Assembly: GCA_003344405.1 (NCBI GenBank)
Contig: NOWV01000067.1
Location: forward strand, 62,001 to 126,000
Source of the DNA: Trichoplax sp. H2
Taxonomy: Eukaryota; Placozoa; Uniplacotomia; Trichoplacea
Direction of reading: 5' to 3'
Length of the DNA: 64,000 bases
Shown: one piece after another, positions 1-13,619 of the stretch
Layout of the letters: each line of letters starts with the position of its first letter
Position numbering within the stretch: position 1 is the stretch's first letter
Notes under the pieces: generated by a model
The model's database searches: none
The model's input: the letters and a program-made list of their open reading frames with translations, nothing else
What the model was told of the DNA's origin: nothing
Program-made: the position numbers and the translations under genes

Positions 1-1317
1 ACTGCATAGTGTGGCATTGACATCTTCCCAAAAGTGAGAATCGCTGAGAATGTTCCCTCGAGAGATTCAGAGAATTTTAATTCTGAATTTACCGCTATGT
101 TAAATACAAATACTAGAGTGAAGTTTATTTGCATATTCAGGACTCTATTACAAAGTTATGAAGCTTAAGAAAGTCTGCATTGAATAATGCATTAACTTCT
201 AATCTTTTAAATTCGATTCTTTTAATATTATCTCAACTATAAGTAATTATTTTGCTGTAAGGCATTTTAATTACATTAATCTTTGTTAAAAAGATGATTT
301 AGCTGTTATCATATGCACTTTTATAAAATTTCTTCGTTTAAATTAAGTGCTACTCATTCACGAACTAGTGGTATATTGAAAGCTAGGCGTTAAGCATTCA
401 TGTGTATCTGGATTAAACAATCAAAATCATATCAGAAATAATCTGAGTTTGTTTCCTAGAAATGAAATATCGGACTAAATATAATCAAGAAAGGTAATCA
501 GTTTGATGGCAAGGAAAAAGTAACACTTATCACCTTAATACTACTAAAAAATGTTGCATTCGGCCTCCTTTTTAGACATTCGTATCTTATGTTACTAGAT
601 CTTGTGCAGGTGATTACCTGCACATTAGCTTATGTTTTCAATGAGTTAAATCAGTAATTCTAGATCACATACATAAAATCCTAGCTGCTACTCGTAAAAT
701 TCGAATTATAACATTCATCAGCTTAAAATTTGACCAAAAGCACTATTGTTCGATTTATTATGATGCTGTAACGACGAGGATCTTATTTGAGTAAGATATT
801 ATTAGCAAAAACATACAGACAGTTTAAGTAAATTATTCTAATTAGTTAAAATTTATTTACGCTTTAAAAATCTTGTAAAATTTACTATAAATGTTTCAGA
901 CAATAAAGCAACCAAATGGGAATATATACACCGACGCTCCAAAATTCATGATGGCAAATTTACCATCTATAGATTTGGATTAAATCATAAGTATCTACAT
1001 TTCCAAAGACAAACATTGAGAACATGTTTCTTCTACAAAATCGTAAAATTCTATATCTAATTATAGCTTATTAAGCGACATACTTATATTAATATTAACA
1101 TTTCATTCGATTATTGATATCAAACGTATCTAACTATTGTAACTCCGAGAAATGGTTCTATTGATCAATTTTCACAGCGAATAATTTATGGTAGTTTTTG
1201 ATGCATATCAAATAAATTATCATAAATTGCATAGCTTTTAGTACCGATACTGTTAGGAGTAAAACGATTACAATAGGGTAAATTTATTTTATTTATTTCT
1301 ACTCCATCAGTATAAAG
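1..1317. other. intergenic sequence, no gene recognised
   Basis: AT-rich sequence downstream (3') of the GCNT-like gene. I saw no open frame with family resemblance, no RNA gene and no strong repeat on either strand. Confidence 0.5.
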
Positions 1318-2718
1318 TTATTTTGCATATAGCCTTTTAAAAGATTCTATGCAATCCACAATAACATGATCCAGTTTAATACTAAATGTACCCGCAAATA
1401 AGAAACCAGCATGTTTCTCATCATAAATCCATTTTAAATCACCAGAGCCATAGGTGCAGATGTTGTTAATGTTCCAACTTCCATGACAGGCAATATTATC
1501 TGAGCGCTTTTTTACTAAGCGAATATTATAATCATAAGTCTTGCTAGATTCTTTGTGACCATAGCCTCCAGGTATATCAGATATCCTTTGTAAAGTCGCC
1601 CAATAATAAATCTCCGGCTTACGAACATTCTTTAAGTAATTTTGTAGTTCACTAGCTATTGAGTTTTGAATAACAAAATTGCAAAATGACGACGTAGCTA
1701 TAAAAATGTCATCGCCTACGTAGAGTTTTCCACCAGTGGCTTGTTTCAGCTTCTCAACATTAACAGCTGGAACATTACTTGGCGTTTTTGAATTCGATTC
1801 AGTAGCAGGCGTTTTTTTACTGATTATTTCTTTACTTGCTCTTGAATTGATAGCATTGTATCCATTTAAAGACTTTAAATACTGTACTAACTTCAGATTA
1901 GTTACCAATGGATAGTCGTTATCTTGGATATTAATGTAATATTTCCATTTGTAATTTCGCAATTTTTTTATACACTGAAGATCTGAATCTATCTTCTTAT
2001 GCTCGTCATGAACCACATCGGGTAATTTAACAACATGGACATTTTTTAAACAGTTTGCTATATTAACCATAGCCTGGTGAAATGGCTTTGATAATTGACT
2101 GGATAATTTCAAGCAGTAGTAATTATACGGTCGATATATTCTGTGTAAGAATTGTTCAGTCTGCTCTCCTCCTTCATTAATATATACTCCGAAGGATATA
2201 GGATATTCTTCCTCTTCGCGCTGATTTTTTGTCGCTTCGTGAGCGTAGGAATCATAAAGTTTGTTGTCACATACTTCAGTTAGCTCTCGTAAGACTAGAT
2301 CATTCAAATATGTACGGTTACTTGCTAGCGATAGAGTTTTTTTAATAAATTGCACTTCTTCTGGAATTCCATGACGTATTGCTTGACATTTAGGCTTTCT
2401 TTGGCCAAATCGATCGAAAGTTTTGCTGTAATACCATTTATTTGGAACAACAGAATATAATGGTGGGGGGAAAGAGAAAGTTTTCTTTTTTTTAGTCGGT
2501 TTAGGTTGAGTTTTAGTGGCGCGATCGTCGCGCTTCAATTTTTTGGTAGACGATATCGAAAGCGTATCATTAAGAGAAGGCTTTTTTTTCTCGGTAGTCA
2601 TAGAATTAATAAAGTTATTTATAGTCCAGGGAGTTTGTTTCGGATGGGTTAGCCAAGAAAATATAACTAAAGCGATAGTTCCGATAATTATTAAGATAAA
2701 AAAATTGCGAGTTTTCAT
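1318..2718 (-). CDS. core-2/I-branching beta-1,6-N-acetylglucosaminyltransferase-like protein (GT14), intronless
   Basis: A single exon of 466 codons. The family transfers GlcNAc in beta-1,6 linkage onto O-glycans or poly-LacNAc in the Golgi. I place the start at the ATG ending at 2718, not the upstream in-frame ATG at 2781, because it gives a classic type II protein: MKTR, then one hydrophobic segment (residues about 6-22), then a Lys/Pro-rich stem. The lumenal domain follows GCNT1/GCNT3 in order: PISFGVYIN, RIYRPYNYYC, ANCLKNVHVV, DLQCIKKL, KWKYYINIQDNDYP, YWATLQRISDIPGG, ICTYGSGDLKW. Eight of the nine cysteines match the four family disulfides; the ninth is not equivalent to a family cysteine. 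Oddities: the active-site segment reads KPEIYYWAT where the family has a PDE-type motif, and the UDP-binding Arg before the last Cys pair is Asn. Family call is firm; activity is doubtful. Confidence 0.88.
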   Translation of the reverse strand: MKTRNFFILIIIGTIALVIFSWLTHPKQTPWTINNFINSMTTEKKKPSLNDTLSISSTKKLKRDDRATKTQPKPTKKKKTFSFPPPLYSVVPNKWYYSKTFDRFGQRKPKCQAIRHGIPEEVQFIKKTLSLASNRTYLNDLVLRELTEVCDNKLYDSYAHEATKNQREEEEYPISFGVYINEGGEQTEQFLHRIYRPYNYYCLKLSSQLSKPFHQAMVNIANCLKNVHVVKLPDVVHDEHKKIDSDLQCIKKLRNYKWKYYINIQDNDYPLVTNLKLVQYLKSLNGYNAINSRASKEIISKKTPATESNSKTPSNVPAVNVEKLKQATGGKLYVGDDIFIATSSFCNFVIQNSIASELQNYLKNVRKPEIYYWATLQRISDIPGGYGHKESSKTYDYNIRLVKKRSDNIACHGSWNINNICTYGSGDLKWIYDEKHAGFLFAGTFSIKLDHVIVDCIESFKRLYAK

Positions 2719-4456
2719 ATTTATAATGTATAGATAACGACACCAATATCCAACTATCTGTACGCAGAAATAAATTCTCAATTGCTGCTTTACAATCCTA
2801 TATAGCGTACTTTTATTTGTCGCAGATTTAGAAAGTAAGTATCAATAAATGCTATTATTTCAGAGTCAATAGAATCCAGATGTTGATAGCTGAAAAATAA
2901 GTTACTTTATCTCGACTTGCAACAGATTTCAAGTGCTGTTCAGCCCTATAATTTAATTGATATTATAATGAATCGAAAAAATTAACTTAGAAATTTTGTA
3001 AAGGATTCGTTACTATAAGTTGTGCTTTACCGATAGATATAGCATATTACATCAATCTTATATTTCAATGATTCAAGCGATAAACTTTTAGACTCACTTT
3101 AAAATATCAAAAATACTTTTTATATTAGTTCCTGAAATGTCAGCCGATCTACATAATGCGGAATCTACAAAACAATAATTAATTCAATTCTGTAAAAATA
3201 TGTTACTCTACAGACTATATATTATTAGGTCGTGCCTACTAGCCGTATACGACGGTCGATCAGGTAGTATATCGTAATTTCCAATCAATATTTTAAATTA
3301 AAGTGATTTTTATTATTGGATTAAAGTTAATCCAGTTTTAACATACTGTATCTTCATGGCCATACCTTGAATAAGTCAATCCTACAAGTATTTGATTGCA
3401 TATGCTGCGATAGATGCAGCTGTTGCCAAAATATTATATTTTCGTATGCTTTGTTCTAAACTTAGCCTTAGATTGGTAGCGTAATTTCATCCTTGGTAAA
3501 AAATTAGTGTATAGAAGTACCGTATGTTTATCAATTTTGGGCATGTTTAAAATTAAGCGAGCATGATTTCAGCAGAGAACAACATCCTCATTGTCATTTT
3601 AGAATAGGTCGACGAGACATTATTCAGGCGTAATCTACTGATCATACCTTGTCTTCTGATTCACTATACTAACAATATAATTTTTGAGTAAAAAGTACGA
3701 AAAATTTATTTGTGGTAATCATTTCCAATTTGCATGCAGTTTCGTATTTTAAAATAGAATTTATTTTGTCTGATCTAGTTTAGTCTGTCAACTTGACTGA
3801 AGTACTCCATCGAATCCTACCCTATCTTATCTGTCTTCTATCATGTCCATAACCAATATACACTATTATACAGTGCTGTATGAAGCTAATATCTGTCAAA
3901 ATTTGAGTTTCACGTCGTCCATCTAGGATAAATTTCGATTACTGTACTTTTACAAGGCGAAGGACAGGTTATGAATACTGTAGTACAGGCAGGATATGTT
4001 AGCTGAATCAATAGCCGCGTATCTACACCAAATGTGATGATTGCAGTTTGATAAAGTACGAGAAAAGTACTACACATTAAAAAGTACGGTAAGAATGGCT
4101 GGTATACAGTACTATAATGCATACTAAAGGCTAACATCTATACTTACTCTATCAAGTTCTAGATTGAATTTGTTCACTATAAATTCATTTAGTTAGGTAC
4201 AGACTTTATGCCACAGTAAAGTACATTCGTTCTTATCCTAAACTGCTGCTGAGGTCTTCACGGCAGTCTACTAGTATAATATAATTGACGGACTGGCAGA
4301 ATCCACTCCATACGCTATATTCCGCGTCATGGACCGTGCTGGTATTGATAGCTATAGCAAGTTCTCTGTGGCAGTGATTCCGTGGTATCTCCTTCCACTG
4401 TTAAATCATTTATTGTGACAGAAATTTGTCAACTTAATTCATCGAGTTTAACATTT
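2719..4456. other. intergenic sequence upstream of the GCNT-like gene
   Basis: Divergent intergenic DNA between the GCNT-like gene and KRR1. Short open frames occur (for example 3910-4137 on the minus strand) but show no domain, splice context or family resemblance. Confidence 0.5.
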
Positions 4457-4751
4457 GATTCTTGAACTTTTTTCAACTTTGCGACAGTTATATTGCCAGA
4501 CATGATCATGGCTAAACTAATTTTAACAATAGATTGTCATGTCTCTCTCTCGAAGGGTCTCTAGGCTACACGATCGTGAAATGTGGTGAAATCGGCTACT
4601 GCAATAATTATAATTACATTCAGTCGTGATGTGTTAACCTTAATAAAGTAAAGGTTAATTACCCATACACGCCAAGAGTGGGTAGTGTGAGTCTGCACGT
4701 GCGCTGCTACAGTACATAACTGTCCGCTCAGCTTCCTGTACTGTACAGTGT
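4457..4751. repeat. repeat family copy A (one 62-bp core unit)
   Basis: Nearly identical to the starts and ends of 4772-5254 and 13176-13599. It begins with GATTCTTGAACTTTTTTC and ends CTGTACTGTACAGTGT exactly at a gap. It holds one unit of the 62-bp core, where copy B has four and copy C three. The left flank is unique sequence, so this may be the left contig end of the same locus as copy B. Confidence 0.85.
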
Positions 4752-4771
4752 NNNNNNNNNNNNNNNNNNNN
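4752..4771. other. assembly gap (20 N)
   Basis: A run of exactly 20 N, the same size as the two other gaps, so a placeholder rather than a measured distance. It sits precisely at the repeat boundary. Confidence 0.99.
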
Positions 4772-5254
4772 GATTCTTGAACTTTTTTCAACTTTGCGAC
4801 AGTTATATTGCCAGACATGATCATGGCTAAACTAATTTTAACAATAGATTGTCATGTCTCTCTCTCGAAGGGTCTCTAGGCTACACGATCGTGAAATGTG
4901 GTGAAATCGGCTACTGCAATAATTATAATTACATTCAGTCGTGATGTGTTAACCTTAATAAAGTGAAATCGGCTACTGTAATTATTACAATTACATTCAG
5001 TCGTGATGTGTTAACCTTAATGTGGTGAAATCCGCTACTGTAGTTATTATAATTACATTCAGTCGTGATGGTTTAACCTTAATAAAGTGAAATCGGCTAC
5101 TGTAATTATTATAACTACATTCAGTCGTGATGTGTTAACCTTAATAAAGTAAAGGTTAATTACCCATACACACCAAGAGTGGGTAGTATGAATCTGCACG
5201 TGCGCTGCTACAGTACATAACAACTGTCCGCTCAGCTTCCTGTACTGTACAGTG
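4772..5254. repeat. repeat family copy B with 62-bp x4 tandem core
   Basis: Starts at the same base as copy C and runs on into unique sequence towards KRR1. The core is four tandem units starting at 4901, 4963, 5025 and 5087 (period 62 bp, about 4901-5148), each opening GTGAAATCSGCTACTG and containing CATTCAGTCGTGATG. Units differ by a few bases. No coding capacity and no terminal inverted repeats or target-site duplication were seen, so I cannot call it a transposon. Confidence 0.85.
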
Positions 5255-5414
5255 TACAGTATGAATTCAGAAAGTCAAAGTCGAACAAGTACTGTACACT
5301 GTACACTGTAGAGTACTGTTATAACGATCTCTGTGCTGTACCGTACAGTGTACAGTGTACAGTATACAGCGCTGTACTGTACATTCTGTACTGTATCTAG
5401 AGGTACAGTACAGC
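5240..5414. repeat. cluster of palindromic TACTGTACAGTA-type motifs
   Basis: Dense run of overlapping self-complementary words (CTGTACTGTACAGTGTACAG, GTACTGTACACTGTACAC, GCTGTACTGTAC, GTACAGTACAG) just upstream of the KRR1 start at 5534. The same words recur near 12900, 62300 and 63930. Regulatory or structural meaning is unknown. Confidence 0.7.
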
Positions 5415-5533
5415 ACCAAAACTGAATCTTGAATTGGAGGCTTGAAGATCTCCAGAAATTTTCGCTCTTCTAATGCTATCTGCTATCCGCCATTTCAGTC
5501 AATTGATTGTTTAAAAGTAAATTGCACGTTAGT

Positions 5534-8286
<2,753 letters not shown>

Positions 8287-8644
8287 GATTTTACCAAATG
8301 TAAATTACCTTTGGAAGCTAGTAATTACAGATATTATGTTGCTAGATAAGTAAACAATACTGTAAACAGTAAAAACCGAGAATTGTCTACATAGGCAATG
8401 TCACCGAATTGTCTTTAGCAATTGCTGTATTCTTTTATTGCTGTTTACATTACGTTTAATATATGATAAAGCAAAGAAAGTTTATGTATACTAGGTACAC
8501 TTGAAAATTGCAAATTTTCATAGCATTGATATTGTTTTTGTCGTATATATATCGTCTACAATGGTGCACACGTTACGACACATTGTATATAAATGATATA
8601 ACAATAAACAAGCTTATAACGTTCTAGCGGAAGGTACGATTCCA
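8287..8644. other. convergent intergenic spacer KRR1/NDUFA9
   Basis: 358 bp between two stop codons; both 3' UTRs must lie here. An AATAAA occurs near 8602 and could serve KRR1. Nothing else recognised. Confidence 0.5.
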
Positions 8645-11600
8645 TTATGTCCTGGATTGTGTATTTAACTTTCTCACTAGATCCCAATCAATGTCTGCTC
8701 CAGAGACTCCAACATGACGCCTAAGGACAAATGTTGCAATTTTATCGATAGTCGTCTTTTCGATACCCAAATCTTCCAGGCCAGGTAATTCAGGAGTGAC
8801 TCGATCTGATAGATTTTGCTATTAAACGAAATATATCAGCTATTAATTTATAATAAACTAATTAAAACAATCAATGATAAAGACATTATCAGAACTGTAA
8901 TTGAAATCAAAGAAATATCACAACATGCTGACCCGTATGAGCTTGTCTCGTGTTAACCATGGAATGTAGCCAACAGTTTCCATTACACTTAGAAAAGCAC
9001 TACCGTAAAGAAGTATATTATTTTAATATACTGTGCAAACAATGATCGCAACAGAATCAAGCAAATTGAAGCGATGTAAAAACAAGCCAACATACTTGAA
9101 CATCCATTGAGGTAGGGTAATGGTTTGGAATCGCCTTGCACTATACCTGAAAATAGTTCCCACCAAATCGTATAATAGATATTCATGAGGCCTACAACAG
9201 AGCATGTAATCAGTCAATATTCTTTATAGTCATGATCAATCATGATTAGCTATTAATATCATAGCAATATTGGTTAGCATACCCGTACAACTCATAAATT
9301 CTTCCAGCGGTTGTATCGTCTACGGTCATTTTGGCAATAGCTTTAGCAAAGTCAGCAACCTTAAAATTATTCATTTATTAGTAAGGTTTAAGATAGAAAC
9401 TACATCTATCAAGAGCATTACGAGAGATTATCAATGTATGCTAGTGCACATACTATTGCTTACATATAAAGGTATTTTAGTAGCTTTTAGACCTCCATCT
9501 AGCAATGGCACTCCAAACGGCAGCATTCTTAACTCTTTCAAAATTGATAATATTCGAAATGATATTCTTTAGAGCGTTATTTAAAAACTTAAACTTGAGA
9601 TCATTTTGTAGAAGCAACTTACCGGCATAGTAATTAAAAAATCTATCCTCCTGGCCATATATATCAGAGGGCCTAACTATAGTAGCATCAGGAAACTCTT
9701 CCAATACAGCTTCCTCACCGGCAGCCTAAGATAAGACAATGATAAACTGATAAGATTTTTACACAGTAGTAGTTGCTTACCAATGGATCGTTATTAACGT
9801 ATATAAACATATTAATTTTTAACCTTTGATCTGAGCCAATGTGATTTAGAGTTCTTATCAACATTTAAAGCTGAAACATGTATTAAACGCTCAACACCAT
9901 GATCTCGACATGCACGGGCAATCGCACGAGCTCCTTCCACATTTGCGTCCTCATATGTATAATTCCTGTCATAAACACATAGTTTTCTATTAAGTGTATC
10001 TAGACACGACAGGGCAGAAATGACTGATTAATTAAAACGAATTCGGAGTTATTAATTCTACCTTGTTTCCCAGTCTTGTCCAATTAGGTTAATCACGACA
10101 TTAGAATGCTTCACTAATTCAGAAACTGCATCGGTGTCTCTCAAACTGAAAGGCTACGTGATATACAGTGAAATTAGAATACATTAAGATCACTTAGATA
10201 GGCACTATAATACGTTTTAAAGCATACACACTTGTTAGTTAAGCTATTCTACCAAGCACACAGCTTAGGTCTAATGAAATATTGTATGATATGCTATTAT
10301 GCTTTGTCTTATGATATACTAATTAAAGGAATAGCAACATCTTCACTGCTAATATTGTAAGAGATGCTGTGTATACTTTCAAGTATTATACACGAAGTAA
10401 AAAGGTATCAGTTGCTTGTCGCAAAGGTTTCCATAATGTGACCTAATGAGTTTACTATTATGCTTATCTTACCCGAAACATAATTTGGCCCAAATCACCC
10501 ATCAGTCTTATATGCCTAATATCGTGTTCATCACAACGGTAAGGAACCATAATTTGAGTTCCAACTCGTCCTAAACATGAGAGAAAAAACTAGTGTTAAA
10601 CTTTGTTGAAGATAGTAAATGTTGCCATATTCTTAAGTACTACCATGAAGTTGAATATAGGTATTTGTTGAATGATCAACAAATAGTGACTAAAAAGTTG
10701 TATTTTTCTCTGATTGTTATAAATACAGTACTGTAGAGTTGCTAATCAAATTCTTAACTATAAATTCTATTGGAACAACCCTGTGGTAATATATTCAATA
10801 AAACTTCATCTAATGAACAAAATGTCTAGTATAAGTCAATTATTAATGACAATAAGTCCAAGTTGTGTTGTTGCAGAGAGAAGGCGTGAAATTGTAATTA
10901 ATGTTACCTAATCTGTTAATAACATATCGTCCTGTAAATCCAGTGCCACCAAATACAGTAGCTAGAATACCAGAGTAGGAAGAACGGCCACCACGACCAC
11001 TCTTGGCCAACTGATGTAGTTTTCTCTACGATTATAAAAGCCAATCACTGTGGGTTAGTCATGTGTATCAGATGCATAAGAAGATTTATAGGACGTATAC
11101 TGACATTATCGATTTATGCACAATTGCACAGTGGTAGAAATCATGGGAAGAAACACGAACTCGACGTTGCTAACAGGTAGTTTATGGCTACAAATGCACT
11201 TGTCGAACTTAATATCTCAAGTCAATGTAAAGACAGCAACGTAGCCATATTTACACGTCCATACCTATCTACGGTATAGTAACGGCATAATGTACTACTT
11301 TCTCTATGTCAATACAGTATTCTACAAACTTTGCCATCGAGCAACAGCAATACACTTCTCAATTTAGTAAGGACATGATCACTATAACCTCGGTATGGAA
11401 TAGCATAACCTGGTTGTTAAGCTAACAGGAAGAATTAGGCAAAATGAAATGAAGAAGCAAGCAAGTGCTGACTATCTCAGCTACATCCATGTCTATACAG
11501 AAGATAAAAATGATGTAGAAACTGCTCGGTAGCTCTTTAAATAAAAGTACAGATAGGCAAACAACATTGTTGGCCAGGTCGACATGAAAAGAGTTTACAT

Positions 11601-11804
11601 TAAGTAAAAACAACTTACATCGTTGATAGAGGAACCGCATATTACCGTTCTTACCGACGATACTATAGAATATAAGTCAACATTAAGAATAGAATAACAA
11701 CATAGAATAGCATAGCATGGATAGAAATTGAAATTAGTATTATTGCTATTAGTTTTACCCGTTAATGTTTGAGGTAATCGTCTTCGGGATAAGTTTAACA
11801 TCAT
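8645..11804 (-). CDS. NDUFA9: NDUFA9, mitochondrial complex I 39-kDa accessory subunit
   Basis: Twelve exons, 5' to 3': 11759-11804, 11619-11662, 10908-11025, 10473-10570, 10062-10153, 9824-9965, 9623-9725, 9464-9534, 9283-9359, 9096-9191, 8933-8987, 8645-8818. Total 1116 nt, 371 aa (human 377). Atypical short-chain dehydrogenase that binds NADPH and stabilises the matrix arm of complex I. The N-terminus [14 protein letters not shown] is basic and amphipathic like a mitochondrial targeting peptide. Key blocks: [11 protein letters not shown], the Rossmann glycine motif [58 protein letters not shown], and [11 protein letters not shown] near the end. All blocks are contiguous in frame. The start is in a divergent region shared with the GALK2 promoter. 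Confidence 0.94.
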
Positions 11805-12102
11805 GGCGGATCAACGTTTTGGCACGACTGGAAGTACGCCAGTACTGCAGCTGTTCAACCGGATTGTCGCAGTCAGTATGTTAGTATTGTATCGCAAACA
11901 ATGGCGAAAAATCAAGGCTACAGTAGGCAGACTTGGTCGAGTTACTCTTGGCAGACCAACGCAACGCACATACGGTAAAAACGCTTCACCACAAAATCCC
12001 AAATTCACTCAACGTCTAGAAATGGGCACAAATCATACTGCAAAGTATACGATACCGTATAGTATACGCTGATAGAATTCATACTACTAAATAATACTGC
12101 AG
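11805..12102. other. divergent intergenic region upstream of NDUFA9
   Basis: Just under 300 bp between the NDUFA9 start and the 422-bp tandem repeat. A 90-codon plus-strand frame (11803-12072) begins inside the NDUFA9 ATG, but has no recognisable domain. Confidence 0.4.
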
Positions 12103-12946
12103 CTGCGCAGTTCAGTCTGGCCTTATTTCCTGGATTTTCGCTGCCATGGACTAGTGACATTGTTTTTGCTCGTGATTGATGCTTAGTGTAATGTGAAATG
12201 TATACATTGTATCTGTACCGTAAGTCAGTAATGTACAGTACACTGCTAACCTTGCAGATAATGATGTCACCTATGGCGGTGATTTATTACTGGATTTATC
12301 GGACGGACAGTACCTCTATGGGCGTATAGTTACTGCACAAATGACTAGCAAAACTAATGTCCACAAGATGAGTCTATAGTAATAGGTTTACAGTAAGGAA
12401 AAGGGCCTTCACGCAGGTGACATTATTTGTTCGCATGAAGTCCACAATGAGCACTTCAATCTACAGACTACAGTACATCAAAGGTGGACTGTAGCAGACG
12501 GAGCGGACGCTGCTACCTTACCTACTGCGCAGTTCAGTCTTGCCTTATTTCCAGGATTTTCGCTGCCATGGACTAGTGACATTGCTTTTGCTCGTGATTG
12601 ATGCTTAGTGCCATGTGAAAAGTATACATTGTATCTGTACCGTAAGCCAGTAATGTACAGTACACTGCCAACTTTACGGACGATGATGTCACCTACGGCG
12701 ATTGATTACTGGATTTATCGGACGGAAAGTATCTCTATGGGAGTATTATGACAAATGACTAGCAAAACTAATGTCCACATAATGAGTCTAAAGCAATAAG
12801 TTAACAGTAAGGAAAAGGGCCTTCAAGCAGGTGACATTTTTTGTTCGCATGACGTACACAATAAGCACTACAGTCTACAGTACTTTTAGAGAAACATAGC
12901 ACTGTCGAAATGTACTGTACAGTATCGTACTCTTTAGCAAAGGTGG
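12103..12946. repeat. 422-bp tandem repeat, two copies
   Basis: Copy 1 starts at 12103 and copy 2 at 12525 with CTGCGCAGTTCAGTC; period 422 bp, high identity with scattered substitutions and small indels. Copy 2 continues into the GALK2 first-exon copy (13043), whereas copy 1 ends at the repeat junction before it. The right part of the unit (from 12751) reappears after the second gap at 13620. The unit lies in the divergent NDUFA9/GALK2 promoter area. Confidence 0.85.
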
Positions 12947-13042
12947 ATGCTAGCAGACGGAGAGGACGCTGCTACCTTAGGGCCTACGCCCATCCGACAA
13001 CAAAGTCTCCCACTGCAGCTACTCTCGACTGGACATAACAAG

Positions 13043-13125
13043 ATGGAAGGCAAAGGCGAAAGCAGTTTAATTGTCCATAGCTTAGCAGATATCTATCCTG
13101 GCAGTTCACAAGCTGCCAATGAGAG
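13043..13125 (+). pseudogene. extra copy of GALK2 exon 1 (or contig-end duplicate)
   Basis: Matches the GALK2 first exon at 13917-13999 codon for codon, except one G-to-A change turning the fourth codon from Glu to Lys (MEGKGE versus MEGEGE). The splice donor GTAAAA is intact, so it could act as an alternative first exon. The surrounding 12751-13155 matches 13620-14029 with about eight differences including a 5-nt indel, and ends at a gap. It may be the same locus assembled twice rather than a true duplication. Confidence 0.75.
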
Positions 13126-13155
13126 GTAAAAACTATACAGTAGCAGTACACGAAA

Positions 13156-13175
13156 NNNNNNNNNNNNNNNNNNNN
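13156..13175. other. assembly gap (20 N)
   Basis: Placeholder run of 20 N between the duplicated GALK2 exon-1 block and repeat copy C. Confidence 0.99.
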
Positions 13176-13599
13176 GATTCTTGAACTTTTTTCAACTTTG
13201 CGACAGTTATATTGCCAGACATGATCATGGCTAAACTAATTTTAACAATAGATTGTCATGTCTCTCTCTCGAAGGGTCTCTAGGCTACACGATCGTGAAA
13301 TGTGGTGAAATCGGCTACTGCAATAATTATAATTACATTCAGTCGTGATGTGTTAACCTTAATAAAGTGAAATCGGCTACTGTAGTTATTATAATAATTA
13401 CATTCAGTCGTGATGGTTTAACCTTAATAAAGTGAAATCGGCTTCTTTAATTATTATATAATTACATTCAGTCGTGATGTGTTAACCTTAATAAAGTAAA
13501 GGTTAATTACCCATACACGCCAAGAGTGGGTAGTGTGAGTCTGCACGTGCGCTGCTACAGTACATAACTGTCCGCTCAGCTTCCTGTACTGTACAGTGT
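13176..13599. repeat. repeat family copy C with 62-bp x3 tandem core
   Basis: Same first and last bases as the repeat seen at 4457-5254, bounded by gaps on both sides, so its placement here is not anchored by unique sequence. Core units start at 13305, 13367 and 13432 (62 and 65 bp; the extra 3 bp is a duplicated ATA/ATT in the second unit). Confidence 0.85.
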
Positions 13600-13619
13600 N
13601 NNNNNNNNNNNNNNNNNNN
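13600..13619. other. assembly gap (20 N)
   Basis: Placeholder run of 20 N between repeat copy C and the second GALK2 exon-1 block. Confidence 0.99.

Noticed and set aside
4901-5148. CRISPR-like array
   Set aside because: Units are contiguous 62-bp tandem repeats with no unique spacers, in a eukaryotic genome.
10154-10472. Apparent missing microexon or frameshift in NDUFA9 between exons 4 and 5
   Set aside because: Using the acceptor 8 nt further upstream (exon start at 10153) restores the frame and the family sequence, so no extra exon is needed.
11803-12072. 90-codon plus-strand frame starting inside the NDUFA9 start codon
   Set aside because: No recognisable domain, no convincing splice partner, and it ends just before repeat DNA; more likely chance in a less AT-rich promoter.
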